A DNA stretch of 64,000 nt from an uncultured bacterium (GTDB lineage Bacteria; Bacillota; Clostridia; Lachnospirales; Lachnospiraceae). A program made the translations under genes and the position numbers. Shown here piece after piece: positions 29,390-40,370 of this stretch. Numbering within the stretch: position 1 is the first letter of the stretch; each line of letters starts with the position of its first letter. A model generated the notes under the pieces. That model ran no database searches and was not told where the DNA came from. It saw only the letters and a program-made list of their open reading frames with translations. Where the stretch lies: the NCBI GenBank assembly GCA_945949875.1, contig CAMFGH010000002.1, positions 36,968 to 100,967 on the forward strand, written 5' to 3'.

Positions 29390-31711
29390 TTATTTCTGTA
29401 ACAGTATACCACGACGAGATTTTCTTGCCAATGCCAATATCACCAACAATGTTGCCAAAGATAGTGCTTCTGACACTCTCCAGTACCAGAATCCATCAAA
29501 ATCTACATCGATGCTTCCTTGATATCCTGTCGGCAAAAGTACACGGATCACATTATTGTCTCCACATACCAGCTCCAGATGCTGCCCGGCTTCTCCAATG
29601 GCGCGATACCCTTTGTAATACAGAAGCGGCAGTTCCACATAGGTTTCGGCATTCTGCAGGATGGTCTTTTCCATCGTTGTTTCTGAGTTCTCAAAATTCA
29701 ATTCCCCAGAATTTGTTTTCTCATGCTCCGGCACATCATAGCCGGTTCCCGGCTGTGCCGCAACATCCATCACCACATGACATCCATCTTTGGAATAAGA
29801 ATTCACCTGCGCACCCTCTCCACACACAGGCATTTTGTATGTCAATTTATTCACATCGGTATCCAAAAGCACATATTCTCCGCCGGAAATATAGCTGTTT
29901 CCCATGCAGGTTTCATCGTAAATCCGGAACAGACCACTGCTCTCAAACAGAATCGTGTTATTGAAAAACACTGCAGTCAGTAAAGTGCCGCAGACCATGC
30001 CAAGTATCGCTATCGTAGAGAGTACTGTTTGCTCTTTCATATCCTGTAAACTGAACAGTACTGCCATGATCAAAAAGACAATACCCACCACCAACATACG
30101 GTTCGGGAACTGCAGCGTAGCGATCAGCTGTTTTGCTGCACTGCAGGTCTTTGCCAGTTTGTCCCACGGAAAATACAGTGTGGACATCACCATGGAAAGC
30201 AGACCGAATCCCAGACAGATTTTACATCCCTTGTTTAATTTTCTTCCCCATATGCAGACGCAACACAGTATAAAAATCAGGCCAATATCCAGACCAAGCC
30301 CTATTCCATAAGAGGTTTCTCCTACGATTCCGCCGGGACCGTTATGGGCACCATACTGTCCTCCGAAAGGAAATGGCTCAAACAACTGTGGAATATACAT
30401 TCCCCAGGTCTGTATCTGTTTTGCAATAGCCGCACCTTTGGTTACTGCAAAATCCATACTGACTGTATAGTCCAGGAACGGAACCAGATACCAGGCATTT
30501 AATAAAATACAGGCAAAAACCGTCTTACATAATTCTAAGAATATTTTCGGTTTAAATACTTTTTTTATACAGACAATACACAAAAGGAACGCAAAAAAAG
30601 CGGTTATCACGCAGCTCAACACGTGACTTAAAATGATACCGGAAAGTCCAATTGAGAGCGGTATAAAACTGTATTTGTATTCTGCGTCCTCCGGGTCCAT
30701 GGTAAAAATCCGATAGAATCCATATGCCACCAGCGGGAAGAATATCATGGCAGTAAACTGCCCCACACCATCTACACCATAAATGTAAATAAGGCGAATT
30801 ACCTGAAAGGTATACAGAAAACTCCCCAGCATAGCCAGCCGGTCATCCTTCAGCATCTTTTTAAAGCTGCCATAAGCTACCAGACAGGTTGCAATGTTAA
30901 CCAACAGCTTGTAGCTTTTATATGCACCCTGAACGGTAAACCCGAATATTCGCAGGAGGGCCGGAATATATAAGAAAAAGTCGCAATAGAAAATCCCTGC
31001 AGCATATCCATGCCCCTGCAGCCAGTTAGGATGCGTTCTGACCGGGAACTGGCCCGACAGAAGAGCATCTTTGATTCCTTCAATACGAAGCAGATGAAAG
31101 GTCATATCTGCCCCCGTCAGCATATAATCGGTAAACAGTGGCAATGATGAACCAACAATGATCAGAACCAGCATCAGTATCGTTTTACGCACGGATTTCT
31201 CTTTCTTTTGGAAAAAGAATAAAATGCCATTTAAAATGCAGGCAAAAACAAACCATAACATGAGGTGCTGGCGTTCCAGAAGATTAGTCTTTACGATCAG
31301 GCCATCCTGTACCTGCAGCATACCCTGTCCGCCATATGTGACCTGCACTTTCAAATCAGATACCGGCCTGTTCACCCAGAATACATAGTCTGTATGATTC
31401 TGTCCTGCATACAAAACTGTAGTATTGGTATAAATGCTCTGATATGGTGCAGAATCCCAAACAATATCCACCACATTGGTCATATCAGAGTCTGCATGGT
31501 AGTTGAGCAGAAGCTGATATACACCGGGGGTAAGAGAAACTTCTGTGCTGACATAATAGCTGCCATCTTCTGACACTTCTGTCATAGAAAAAGCATACTG
31601 TTGTCCACTGTTTCCAAGCCTGGTAAGCAGGAAAAGAAAAACCAAAAATTCCAGTACAAGGAGAATCACACATTTTTTATGTAGTTTTATCTGTTGCCAA
31701 AGTTTATTCAA
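29390..31711 (-). CDS. Large polytopic membrane protein, PTPS_related (PF10131)-like
   Basis: GADMTFHLLRIEGIKDALLSGQFPVRTHPNWLQGHGYAAGIFYCDFFLYIPALLR, very close to the 983..3370 product. Confidence 0.8.
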   Translation of the reverse strand: MNKLWQQIKLHKKCVILLVLEFLVFLFLLTRLGNSGQQYAFSMTEVSEDGSYYVSTEVSLTPGVYQLLLNYHADSDMTNVVDIVWDSAPYQSIYTNTTVLYAGQNHTDYVFWVNRPVSDLKVQVTYGGQGMLQVQDGLIVKTNLLERQHLMLWFVFACILNGILFFFQKKEKSVRKTILMLVLIIVGSSLPLFTDYMLTGADMTFHLLRIEGIKDALLSGQFPVRTHPNWLQGHGYAAGIFYCDFFLYIPALLRIFGFTVQGAYKSYKLLVNIATCLVAYGSFKKMLKDDRLAMLGSFLYTFQVIRLIYIYGVDGVGQFTAMIFFPLVAYGFYRIFTMDPEDAEYKYSFIPLSIGLSGIILSHVLSCVITAFFAFLLCIVCIKKVFKPKIFLELCKTVFACILLNAWYLVPFLDYTVSMDFAVTKGAAIAKQIQTWGMYIPQLFEPFPFGGQYGAHNGPGGIVGETSYGIGLGLDIGLIFILCCVCIWGRKLNKGCKICLGFGLLSMVMSTLYFPWDKLAKTCSAAKQLIATLQFPNRMLVVGIVFLIMAVLFSLQDMKEQTVLSTIAILGMVCGTLLTAVFFNNTILFESSGLFRIYDETCMGNSYISGGEYVLLDTDVNKLTYKMPVCGEGAQVNSYSKDGCHVVMDVAAQPGTGYDVPEHEKTNSGELNFENSETTMEKTILQNAETYVELPLLYYKGYRAIGEAGQHLELVCGDNNVIRVLLPTGYQGSIDVDFDGFWYWRVSEALSLATLLVILALARKSRRGILLQK

Positions 31712-31804
31712 GGTATTGATTTATCCTTCCATATATATAATAAAGATTACTTTTTCAGCAATTTGCATATTCCAATCAGAATTCGTTCTCGCTTAGTAAA
31801 ATTG

Positions 31805-33373
31805 CTATGGTCGTACGACCAGACTATTCTTTCCGTAAAAGTCTGCCCACTCCCGGTTGTTCACAAATTCCGGATCCTCCAGGGCATCTGCGATGAATAC
31901 CAGATCAGGTTCTACGGTATAAGGCGCAAAGACCACATCAGAAATGGTTTCATCTTCCAGTTGTGCCAGGCGTTCCTTGTATTCCAGATCGTACTGTTTT
32001 GCTTCGCCTTTGATCCAGACCTTACATGCTGTAATAGTAGTTACATCCAGAAAACTGCCGGAAACTACCAGAATAAGAATCAACACCCCGATCATCATGG
32101 CGCACGCCTTTTGCAGTGCTTCTCCCAGTTGCTGTCTTAATGTAGTGCTTGCATCAGCCATCTTCCCTACGGATGTCTTTTCTTCAGATATTTTCTCCTC
32201 AAATATCACTTCCCACTTCCGATAAATCCAGCCTGTCAGATAGAACAACTGAATATAAGTCACCAAAAGGAACGCATCATATATGATATTGATAATTCTT
32301 CCCGGTCCTGTAGTCCCCAATGCATAAAAGGTAGGGCAGGACATGGCAGAGAAAATTCCATACAGGAAAAGAATCACGATTCCCGGATAAGCAAAAGAAA
32401 AAGTGGTTTTCCGAATAAGCTGTACCATCATAGGAAGCAGGCAAAGTGCCACCAAAAGCCACCACTTATCTGTCCAGGCTTCATAATATTTCACACCCTG
32501 AATCAGAGAATGGATAATCGAAGATACCGGGCCATAACCCCAGGTGCTCTCTGCACGCACAGCATTTCCCGGTGCCAGAGCACTGACTGCAAAACATGCC
32601 AGAAATTCCAGCCAGAGAATGGTAAGGGCAACTGCTCTTCTTTGATAAATTTTTCCTTTTTCGGCACTACATTTTTGATAAAGAAACGCTCCTGCAATGG
32701 CCATCCCTTGTAAAATAGCAAGGGTAAGAGCTGAAATATAATTTCCGCCTCCAAGGATAATCCCGAAAAGTGCCATATACACCACATATCTTTTTTTACC
32801 CAGGAACAAATATCGCAAAATCCATGCCAGATAGCACAACAGAAAACTGTGGAACGCATTATAATACACGGAGCTGTTATACCAGAAAAACTGTTCGGAA
32901 GCTACCGGCGAAAACTGTATGCAAAGCATTAAAACCAGCATGGAAATACTGATATAATGCAGGCTTTCTGTCTTCAATACTACTTTACAAAGAGTACGAA
33001 CAAAATAAAGTGTGCCAAGTGTTAAAAGTCCGATCATCAAATAGGGCACCACGGCATAGCATGCCTCTCCAAATACCGTAGGCTCCAGACGCATGAAGAA
33101 AAGCGCGGCGTAGCTACCCTGCCATCTGTAATAATCATCTTTCACCCCATCGATTGCAGCCTGTACAGCCTGTATAGGAGATCCTGTGCCGACCAGCATA
33201 TCATGAGCTGCCTTTCCATACAAAAAATCATCCGATGTTGGGTGATTAAACTGACCTAAATACAGGATTGGTATGATTTGCAGCACAAACAGTATTACAA
33301 GTACTGCTGCCAATTTTTTTTCATCTTTAATAAAATTCAATAAGTTTGTTTTTAGTTTCTTCATATTTACCAA
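31805..33373 (-). CDS. Polytopic membrane protein (DUF6056-like, tentative)
   Basis: HPTSDDFLYGKAAHDM and DDYYRWQGSYAALFF; paralog of 45683..47203. Confidence 0.65.
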   Translation of the reverse strand: MVNMKKLKTNLLNFIKDEKKLAAVLVILFVLQIIPILYLGQFNHPTSDDFLYGKAAHDMLVGTGSPIQAVQAAIDGVKDDYYRWQGSYAALFFMRLEPTVFGEACYAVVPYLMIGLLTLGTLYFVRTLCKVVLKTESLHYISISMLVLMLCIQFSPVASEQFFWYNSSVYYNAFHSFLLCYLAWILRYLFLGKKRYVVYMALFGIILGGGNYISALTLAILQGMAIAGAFLYQKCSAEKGKIYQRRAVALTILWLEFLACFAVSALAPGNAVRAESTWGYGPVSSIIHSLIQGVKYYEAWTDKWWLLVALCLLPMMVQLIRKTTFSFAYPGIVILFLYGIFSAMSCPTFYALGTTGPGRIINIIYDAFLLVTYIQLFYLTGWIYRKWEVIFEEKISEEKTSVGKMADASTTLRQQLGEALQKACAMMIGVLILILVVSGSFLDVTTITACKVWIKGEAKQYDLEYKERLAQLEDETISDVVFAPYTVEPDLVFIADALEDPEFVNNREWADFYGKNSLVVRP

Positions 33374-33595
33374 TTCTTTTATGTTTGCTGATTTCTTTAT
33401 ATTTGCTGATTTCTTTTATGAGAGCCAAATTCGTTATATTCGTCATTCTCTTTTTGGGTTGTCGTCTTGTTGTTTCTCCATTCTATAGTAGTTGACTCGT
33501 ATAAAAAAAACAAGAATCTTGTTTTCTATTTCTATCAAATCAGATGCCAAATTTTTAGATTACATAAAGTAGGCCATTGGCCAATCATGCTTTAC

Positions 33596-36500
33596 CTATT
33601 CAAAATCATCAATCATATCCGACAATGGTTTTATATCATGCAGATTACTTCTAAATAACTTGTCCCAAATGTCCAAGCATATCTCACGAACAAAAGGATC
33701 TTCTTTACCTTTATCGAACATGCAAACAATACATTTTACCAAGTCATTCACGATAAATCGATAGCCTCCTTCTGGTGGCATTTGGGAAATACTATTGCCA
33801 ATTGCATTTATGACACGAGCGAAACTACAGATATCTTTGTCACTTTCATAAAGATAGTCCAAAAAAGAATGAATGAGTTGTGCACCTTGATGCGATTCCA
33901 TTAGGTGGATCAGAAATTCTTCATCTCTCTCAATTGCAATGCGCTGATCAAAAAAAAGACGTTTGAACTCATACATTTCTTCTGATGAATGATCAATTAA
34001 ATACATCAGAACTATCTTACTCTTTTCATGATGCTCGTCTGAATCAAAAGAGGAAACAGCTTGTAAACAAATCTTTCCTTGCTGTTTATCGCTGAATTGA
34101 TGGGTCATAATAAAGTTTAATGCATCTTGGTCGTCATGATAAATTGCAACTGCGCACAGTAATCCAGCTGCATGTTCAGCCAAGTCGCTAATCTCTGACA
34201 AACACGCTTCTATCAATACCTCTCTATAATAGGTGCTATTGCTATCATATTCCCGAGACAAAATATCCCAAAACCCATGGGCTGATATAATACGTAAATC
34301 TGTTCTAATGAGCGAATTAAACACTTCTACTGCGAAATCTTTTTCAATATTGTAGTATGGTAAAGCGCAGCTCATAACCGCAAAGCGAACAGCATCATTG
34401 GGGTCATTACTCGCTGACAAGATTGTACTTTTGAACCTATCTCCCAAATTACAATGTTCCCAAAGTAAGGCCGCAATTGCATGGAGAGCACACCCACGTG
34501 CACAATTTATTGAGTTTTCCAGGAGCGAATGGGCAGATTTGTGTTTTGAATCTGAATTGCTTGTAATACTGTATTCGTCTTTAGATGGATGTGGGTGATT
34601 TAGTGCAATTTCCTCAATAATATTGATAATATCGTCCGTCCACACTTCATTTGCATGTTTTTTAATTATGCGTGAGACAGCAATTGCAATATCAGAATTG
34701 TTACTGTGTCCATAACGCCTAATAACTTTACTTACAAGTCCGACATCGAACTCATCTTTTTCGGTGTTATCATCAAAAGCATACAGAACACGAGAAACAT
34801 ACCCCTCATAACAATTTTCTGGAAATGACAGAGCTAATTTCGTAAACCTTAGTGGCTCGCGCTTGGCCTGTTTTCCGAGTGCGGATGCAAATGCCACATG
34901 ATTAGCTTCGACATGGTAGGCACCTTTATCAGAGCCACTCCATCTATCGCTCATTTTATCCTGTGGTGTAGAAATGATTTGAAGCCATGTCTTATCGCTC
35001 AAGCGCTCAGTATAATTCTCCACAGGAGAAACAACGAATTTAGCATCTCCAATAGTAAAGCCACTATAAAAGTATGGAAGTTGAATCCATGGGTTACGAT
35101 TTACAACATCCAGCAGCTGTTTTGAATATACTGATAACCGAGAAATATCCATGCTTTGCAAAAGTGCTTTTTGGAAATGCCCCCAATAAGCATAATATAC
35201 CGATGTGTGAATTGTTTCTCTTACTTCGCGACGCTCTCGAAAGATGTATAACATATGCTCAACCGGCTCTTTCCAAGCGCAGATGTATTGTTCTAACATT
35301 CGAAAAAGATTCAAATCACACAAGGAGGTGAATTTTTGCAAAAATTGTTTTGTATAAGACAAAAAATCATCTTCTCTTACAGAAAATACAAATATTTTGT
35401 TGTCGATATCGGTCAAAAGCCATTCTATTGCTTCGTCTGCATAGCTAATAGGTAGATTTAGAATGGCATGCATAATACATTCATGTCCCACTGCAGATAT
35501 TGGGTAATTTAGCCTCTTTACAAAAGTAATTAACTTATCAGGAGTTGTTTGTGCACATTCTGCAAAAGAATCTTTTACGATTTCGGTGATTGATCGAACA
35601 GCCGACTCGTGATAGCCATTTGATGTCCAATCCTGGTAGTCATTATTCCACCATGAATGTGGCCATCGTGGAAGATAATTAGCTGTTATTGCACAAATTT
35701 GAGGAAACAATTTAGTTACTATTTGCCATGCATATTGTTTAGCATAGCGAGTCATATTATCGGCATCACTGATGTAAATATTTGAAATCTTATTGCTTGG
35801 CCAGCTTTCTATAAGTACCTCGAATAAATCTATGGCTCTTGCGGATAGCCGCTTAATTAGCTCGTGGAATCCTAAAAAATTGTGAAACAGTGTCGGGTTT
35901 TTTTGTAAAAGCCGAACCCGAAGTTTAAACATATTATCAGAATCATCATTTGCATCATGACATAATGTCCAAAATATTTTGCGATCTTGTTCAGGATTCT
36001 TCAATGAAAAAGGTAGTAATCTGTCAGTTACAAAGTCAGATTGTTTATAGTTGATAGATTTTAACAGTAACAGGATTGAATCAGAAGGAAAATTTCCACC
36101 TGAAAGAGATTTCAATCTCATGATAAAGGATGGATGACCATAAAACACAACCTGCGTGATGTAATCTGACCACTCTGGTTTTTGAATATATTCGTCGATG
36201 ATTTGATAAATTTCGGATGCAGGAGTCTCACATTGACTAATTATCTCAAAAACTGCACATTTGAAATAAAAACGAACAGAAGACGACTCTAATAGTTCAC
36301 TGCTCTGCTTGGCAAATAGAACAGAGTCACTTTCCAGTAGATTTTGGAGAACCGTCAACAAACGATATCTAATAAGCGGTGTTTGATCACTTCTATCTCC
36401 AATTAAATCTTTGAGTTCATAGCCTGAATAGATTTTCTTTAAAATGTCTGCTGTTATGAAATAGTCTAAAAAACTCTGATGCGTAAAAGAAATACTTTTC

Positions 36501-38167
36501 GTATCTGAATTGTAATTCAATAGGCCCAACGAAACCAAAAGATCAATTTCGTTTGCTTGGTCTATGAAAATAGCTTGTGGGAGTGAAAAAATCGCCCTAC
36601 TTTCCATTGACATAACTATTTTATTTTTACAGGAAACGACATCTTTGGATTGTAAACCAGCCGAAATACACTTTTGCTGAATCTGCTGCCACCATGTATC
36701 CATTAGTTCAAAGACTGATGAAATGCTGTTTTTCTGTGTGTCTTCTTCGAGTTTGGACCAGACAAATAATGAAGATGGAGTTAGCAGTAATTTTTGGAGA
36801 CGAGATGTGAGGCAGTCATATTTTTGACCTATAATTTGAATAACCTCATCCTTGGTAAAATGATCCATATTCACCTTGACCCACCTCAAAACAGATGGGG
36901 ATTTCGAGGGTGCAAACAGTTCTTTTAATCCTTTATCATTCTCCAAATCAAAAGTGCGAGATGCGAATATAATCGATATTTTCCCTTTCGAATATTTGTT
37001 GATTGCTTCTGCCTGTAGAATGAGTTCTTTACAAACATCCAAGGCATCTCTGGAATGATTGCTTGTCCAACGCAAAGCGTCAAGCTGATCCATAATCAAA
37101 ACACACGGTTTGCCTGCTGATAGGGTAGCCAAACAATAAACTGGAGATTCTGGGAGTCCAAGCTCTTCGCCATAAGCATCTGCAGATTTATGGGGCAGGT
37201 GTTTGTCAAGTTTTACTGAAAGGTAAAGAATTCCTTTTTTCTTTAAGTATAAAATAATTTCTTCCAGGCACCCACTTTTCCCGGTTCCAGCTTTTCCGTG
37301 AAGAACAACCGAACGTTCCTCTTTGATGCACTCAACAATACTATCCGTTGACGTGCGATGTATAAGCGTTTCATGGATAGCATGATAAGAATCCCAATGG
37401 GTGTTATTGAGAACGGAAATTCTATTTAAGACTGTTCTATCGCTGTGATAATTTCGAACATGGATATCTTTGGCTTCTAAGTAATCTATGACGTCTTTTG
37501 CAGTTATTTTTACTCCATAACAGGCGGTATCATTGGCATACTGTTCAAGCAGAACTCGAACAATAGATGCCTTACCCGTGAATACCATGCCGATGTATTC
37601 ATTTAATTCCTGGTCAGCTTCCGTTCCTGTAATATATTGCTCAAAATAACAATGTGATAATATATAAACAGCTTGTTCAACATCTAAAGGAGTGCTTATA
37701 TCAAGCCCAAATTCTGCTACACAGTCATTAAACATACTCCTTATGTTAGTATTGGTTAACTGATAAGTCACAAAATCCGCAGGCGATGAATTAGTTCGAG
37801 CACGCTTGCATAATTCATCCAATTCGTTATACTGCAGGGGTGAAATAAAGTAATATAAGTTTTTGATATCAGCAGCAATGATCTCTTTGGCCCGTTGAAA
37901 GACTTTGTATTTTCTTAGGTCCGAAATGCTCCATGAAGAATGAGTGGTATTACTAGCCTTGCACTGATAGTGCTTAACAGTCCCATCTTTTTGTTCAGAA
38001 ATAAATTCCACAGAGTTACTATTTTCGCCTAATGGCTCAACTGTAACCGAAGTGAGTTCCTCTTTGACAAGCCTTAGAAGAAGTTTTGCAAGGTAACTAT
38101 TCTCGTAATTGTTTCCGTATTTATCAGATCTTCCACCAGGTTCAAGACTCATGGCATAGTCCTCCAT
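33596..38167 (-). CDS. STAND NTPase with N-terminal PD-(D/E)xK-type nuclease-like domain and long helical-repeat C-terminus; probable Avs/NACHT-like anti-phage defence protein
   Basis: N-term GNNYENSYLAKLLLRLVKEEL...VEPLGENSNSVEFISEQKDGTVKHYQCKASN (E, D/E, QCK); Walker A VVLHGKAGTGKSG; Walker B PCVLIMDQLDAL; FTHQSFLDYFIT near end of NTPase region. Confidence 0.8.
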   Translation of the reverse strand: MEDYAMSLEPGGRSDKYGNNYENSYLAKLLLRLVKEELTSVTVEPLGENSNSVEFISEQKDGTVKHYQCKASNTTHSSWSISDLRKYKVFQRAKEIIAADIKNLYYFISPLQYNELDELCKRARTNSSPADFVTYQLTNTNIRSMFNDCVAEFGLDISTPLDVEQAVYILSHCYFEQYITGTEADQELNEYIGMVFTGKASIVRVLLEQYANDTACYGVKITAKDVIDYLEAKDIHVRNYHSDRTVLNRISVLNNTHWDSYHAIHETLIHRTSTDSIVECIKEERSVVLHGKAGTGKSGCLEEIILYLKKKGILYLSVKLDKHLPHKSADAYGEELGLPESPVYCLATLSAGKPCVLIMDQLDALRWTSNHSRDALDVCKELILQAEAINKYSKGKISIIFASRTFDLENDKGLKELFAPSKSPSVLRWVKVNMDHFTKDEVIQIIGQKYDCLTSRLQKLLLTPSSLFVWSKLEEDTQKNSISSVFELMDTWWQQIQQKCISAGLQSKDVVSCKNKIVMSMESRAIFSLPQAIFIDQANEIDLLVSLGLLNYNSDTKSISFTHQSFLDYFITADILKKIYSGYELKDLIGDRSDQTPLIRYRLLTVLQNLLESDSVLFAKQSSELLESSSVRFYFKCAVFEIISQCETPASEIYQIIDEYIQKPEWSDYITQVVFYGHPSFIMRLKSLSGGNFPSDSILLLLKSINYKQSDFVTDRLLPFSLKNPEQDRKIFWTLCHDANDDSDNMFKLRVRLLQKNPTLFHNFLGFHELIKRLSARAIDLFEVLIESWPSNKISNIYISDADNMTRYAKQYAWQIVTKLFPQICAITANYLPRWPHSWWNNDYQDWTSNGYHESAVRSITEIVKDSFAECAQTTPDKLITFVKRLNYPISAVGHECIMHAILNLPISYADEAIEWLLTDIDNKIFVFSVREDDFLSYTKQFLQKFTSLCDLNLFRMLEQYICAWKEPVEHMLYIFRERREVRETIHTSVYYAYWGHFQKALLQSMDISRLSVYSKQLLDVVNRNPWIQLPYFYSGFTIGDAKFVVSPVENYTERLSDKTWLQIISTPQDKMSDRWSGSDKGAYHVEANHVAFASALGKQAKREPLRFTKLALSFPENCYEGYVSRVLYAFDDNTEKDEFDVGLVSKVIRRYGHSNNSDIAIAVSRIIKKHANEVWTDDIINIIEEIALNHPHPSKDEYSITSNSDSKHKSAHSLLENSINCARGCALHAIAALLWEHCNLGDRFKSTILSASNDPNDAVRFAVMSCALPYYNIEKDFAVEVFNSLIRTDLRIISAHGFWDILSREYDSNSTYYREVLIEACLSEISDLAEHAAGLLCAVAIYHDDQDALNFIMTHQFSDKQQGKICLQAVSSFDSDEHHEKSKIVLMYLIDHSSEEMYEFKRLFFDQRIAIERDEEFLIHLMESHQGAQLIHSFLDYLYESDKDICSFARVINAIGNSISQMPPEGGYRFIVNDLVKCIVCMFDKGKEDPFVREICLDIWDKLFRSNLHDIKPLSDMIDDFE

Positions 38168-38425
38168 TATCTGTAGCTTTGATGTTCATGCAGACAGTTT
38201 TCATATATATTTCTTGCGGCATATCAAAATAGCATCTGATTGTTTCCAGATATATATGTCTATTATACTGCGACTTTAGTTTCTTTGCATACCATATGAT
38301 TGTTGCCATCGTCGTAAGCTTCTCTTTTCTATTCCAAAAGATATAGAAAAAAATCCGGCAATATCATATACTAACCATATGGCAAAGATATAAAAGCAAT
38401 ATACAGGAAAGTAAGAACAATCACT

Positions 38426-40252
38426 ATGACAGCAAATAACAAAAAAACAACTTTATATATGATTTCAGGCCTTCTAATAGCCTCTCTGGCTATGATTCCG
38501 TACTTGATTCTGGGCACCGGCAGTATCGTCACCTATCATGATCAGCTGGATGGAGAGCTTTTCAGCTATCTGCTGACTGCCAAATATCTCTTTACCGATG
38601 TCAAAATCTATCCGGAATTGCTAAATGGGCTTCCTGCTAATGGTGCTGTTCCACCTGCACCTTTGTTTGTGCTATTCTACAAATTCTTTGCACCCTTTAC
38701 TGCATTTATGTTGTCCCAGTGGTTTATCAATCTCATTGGTTTTCTTGGAATGTTTCTTCTGCTTCATAAACTGGTGGGAACAAATCTGATTTCCTTTGGC
38801 ATTTCTGTTATTTTTATGCTCATGCCCTTTTATCCGGTATATGGTCTTTGTATTCCGGGGCAGCCACTTCTGGTTTATGCAGTTCTTCAATTATATGAAT
38901 TGGAACGCAGACATTTTTCAGGTACCCGCTTACAGAAAGCCGGCTTTATCCTCCTGATCATCCTATACGGTTTATCCTCCTCACTGGTACTGGTGGGCTT
39001 TGCCTGGCTTATGGTTCTGGGCATTTTTGCGCTTTATCTGACCATACGGAATAAACGCACAGGGCAAAAGATTCCTTCTACGCCATGGATTTCTTTCTTA
39101 GTTCTGCTTGCCACCTATTTACTGACCAACCTTTCTCTGATAAAACAGGTTTTATTTCCTTCCACAGGCTATGTCAGCCATAAAACAGAGATGCTTATTT
39201 CTCCGCAGGATATATTCAGCAGCATAAAGGATTGTTTTCTGCATGGCATATCCTATGCCATGTCTTATCACGATATCATTCTTTTGCTGGGCATTTTTCT
39301 GCTTGTCCTTTTAGTGATACGAAAAGAGTTGAAAAGACACCAAATTATACTCAAACTTTTTTCCGCGATTCTTCTCATTTGTCTGTTTTACGGGCTCTAT
39401 CTCGGTCCACAGATGACTACGCTTAGAAATAGCGTCGGCGGCGTACTCAAAGAATTTAATCTGGGAAGAATCGCATGGCTTCTTCCGCTTTTTTGGTGCG
39501 TGCTGGGTGCTTATCTGATTAAATATCTATTTGAGGCTATTTCTGCACCAACCAAAACCTCCGACAGTTTTTCCGGTTCTTCAAACATGTTAACCAATGA
39601 CATTTCTTCCAAAATGCAGGAAAAGCGCTGCACTCCTATCAGAATGTTATTCGCCACCCTGCTCGTATATGCGATATTAGGAATCTGGGGAATCTCTGTG
39701 CTTCTTCACTCTTCCCTGCGTCCGAATCTATCCAAGTTAGTAAAGGGTGACACCTATTACGCACTGGACTGGGATCGTTTTTTTGCAGAAGATATTTTCG
39801 AGCAGATTGATCAGGCCATCGGAAAACCCAAAGATACCTATCATGTGGTCAGTGTGGGGATTTATCCGGCTGCAGCCGCTTATCATGGCTTCTATTGTCT
39901 GGATGGATACTCCAACAATTACCCGCTGGAATACAAACACACCTTCCGTGAAGTCATGGCAGGTGAACTGGAAAAAAGTGATTATGTTCGTGATTTTTAT
40001 GATAACTGGGGGAACCGATGCTATATCACCACAGCAGAACAGGCAAATTATTATACCTTTGAAAAGAAATGGAACAGCGTCATCTACGATCTGGACCTGA
40101 ATATTGAAAAGCTGAAAGAACTGGACTGCCGGTATATCTTTTCCGCTGCTTATATTATGAATGCAGAAGAAATGGGGCTCTCCCTGCTACAGGATGCCCC
40201 CTTTGAAACCGAAAACAGCTGGTATCATATTTATGTATATGTTGTACCATAG
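38426..40252 (+). CDS. Polytopic membrane protein (DUF6044-like, tentative)
   Basis: 608 aa; LGTGSIVTYHDQLDGELFSYLLTAKYLFTD; hydrophobic. Confidence 0.65.
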   Translation: MTANNKKTTLYMISGLLIASLAMIPYLILGTGSIVTYHDQLDGELFSYLLTAKYLFTDVKIYPELLNGLPANGAVPPAPLFVLFYKFFAPFTAFMLSQWFINLIGFLGMFLLLHKLVGTNLISFGISVIFMLMPFYPVYGLCIPGQPLLVYAVLQLYELERRHFSGTRLQKAGFILLIILYGLSSSLVLVGFAWLMVLGIFALYLTIRNKRTGQKIPSTPWISFLVLLATYLLTNLSLIKQVLFPSTGYVSHKTEMLISPQDIFSSIKDCFLHGISYAMSYHDIILLLGIFLLVLLVIRKELKRHQIILKLFSAILLICLFYGLYLGPQMTTLRNSVGGVLKEFNLGRIAWLLPLFWCVLGAYLIKYLFEAISAPTKTSDSFSGSSNMLTNDISSKMQEKRCTPIRMLFATLLVYAILGIWGISVLLHSSLRPNLSKLVKGDTYYALDWDRFFAEDIFEQIDQAIGKPKDTYHVVSVGIYPAAAAYHGFYCLDGYSNNYPLEYKHTFREVMAGELEKSDYVRDFYDNWGNRCYITTAEQANYYTFEKKWNSVIYDLDLNIEKLKELDCRYIFSAAYIMNAEEMGLSLLQDAPFETENSWYHIYVYVVP

Positions 40253-40272
40253 AAAAAGCTTGAAGGTGTCGT

Positions 40273-40306
40273 TCCCCGGCCTAAAGCATTAGGCGATATC
40301 CGGGGA
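40273..40306. other. GC-rich bulged hairpin after the plus-strand membrane-protein gene
   Basis: TCCCCGG-CCTAA-agca-TTAGG-cgatat-CCGGGGA. Confidence 0.55.
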
Positions 40307-40370
40307 ATATCCTATATTTACCCAATCTTTTATAAATTTGGTCTGATACAGGTACCGGACAGCGCCAGAC

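Noticed and set aside
33596-38167. Multi-gene defence island
   Set aside because: Neighbours on both sides are glycan-type membrane proteins; only this one defence-like gene is supported
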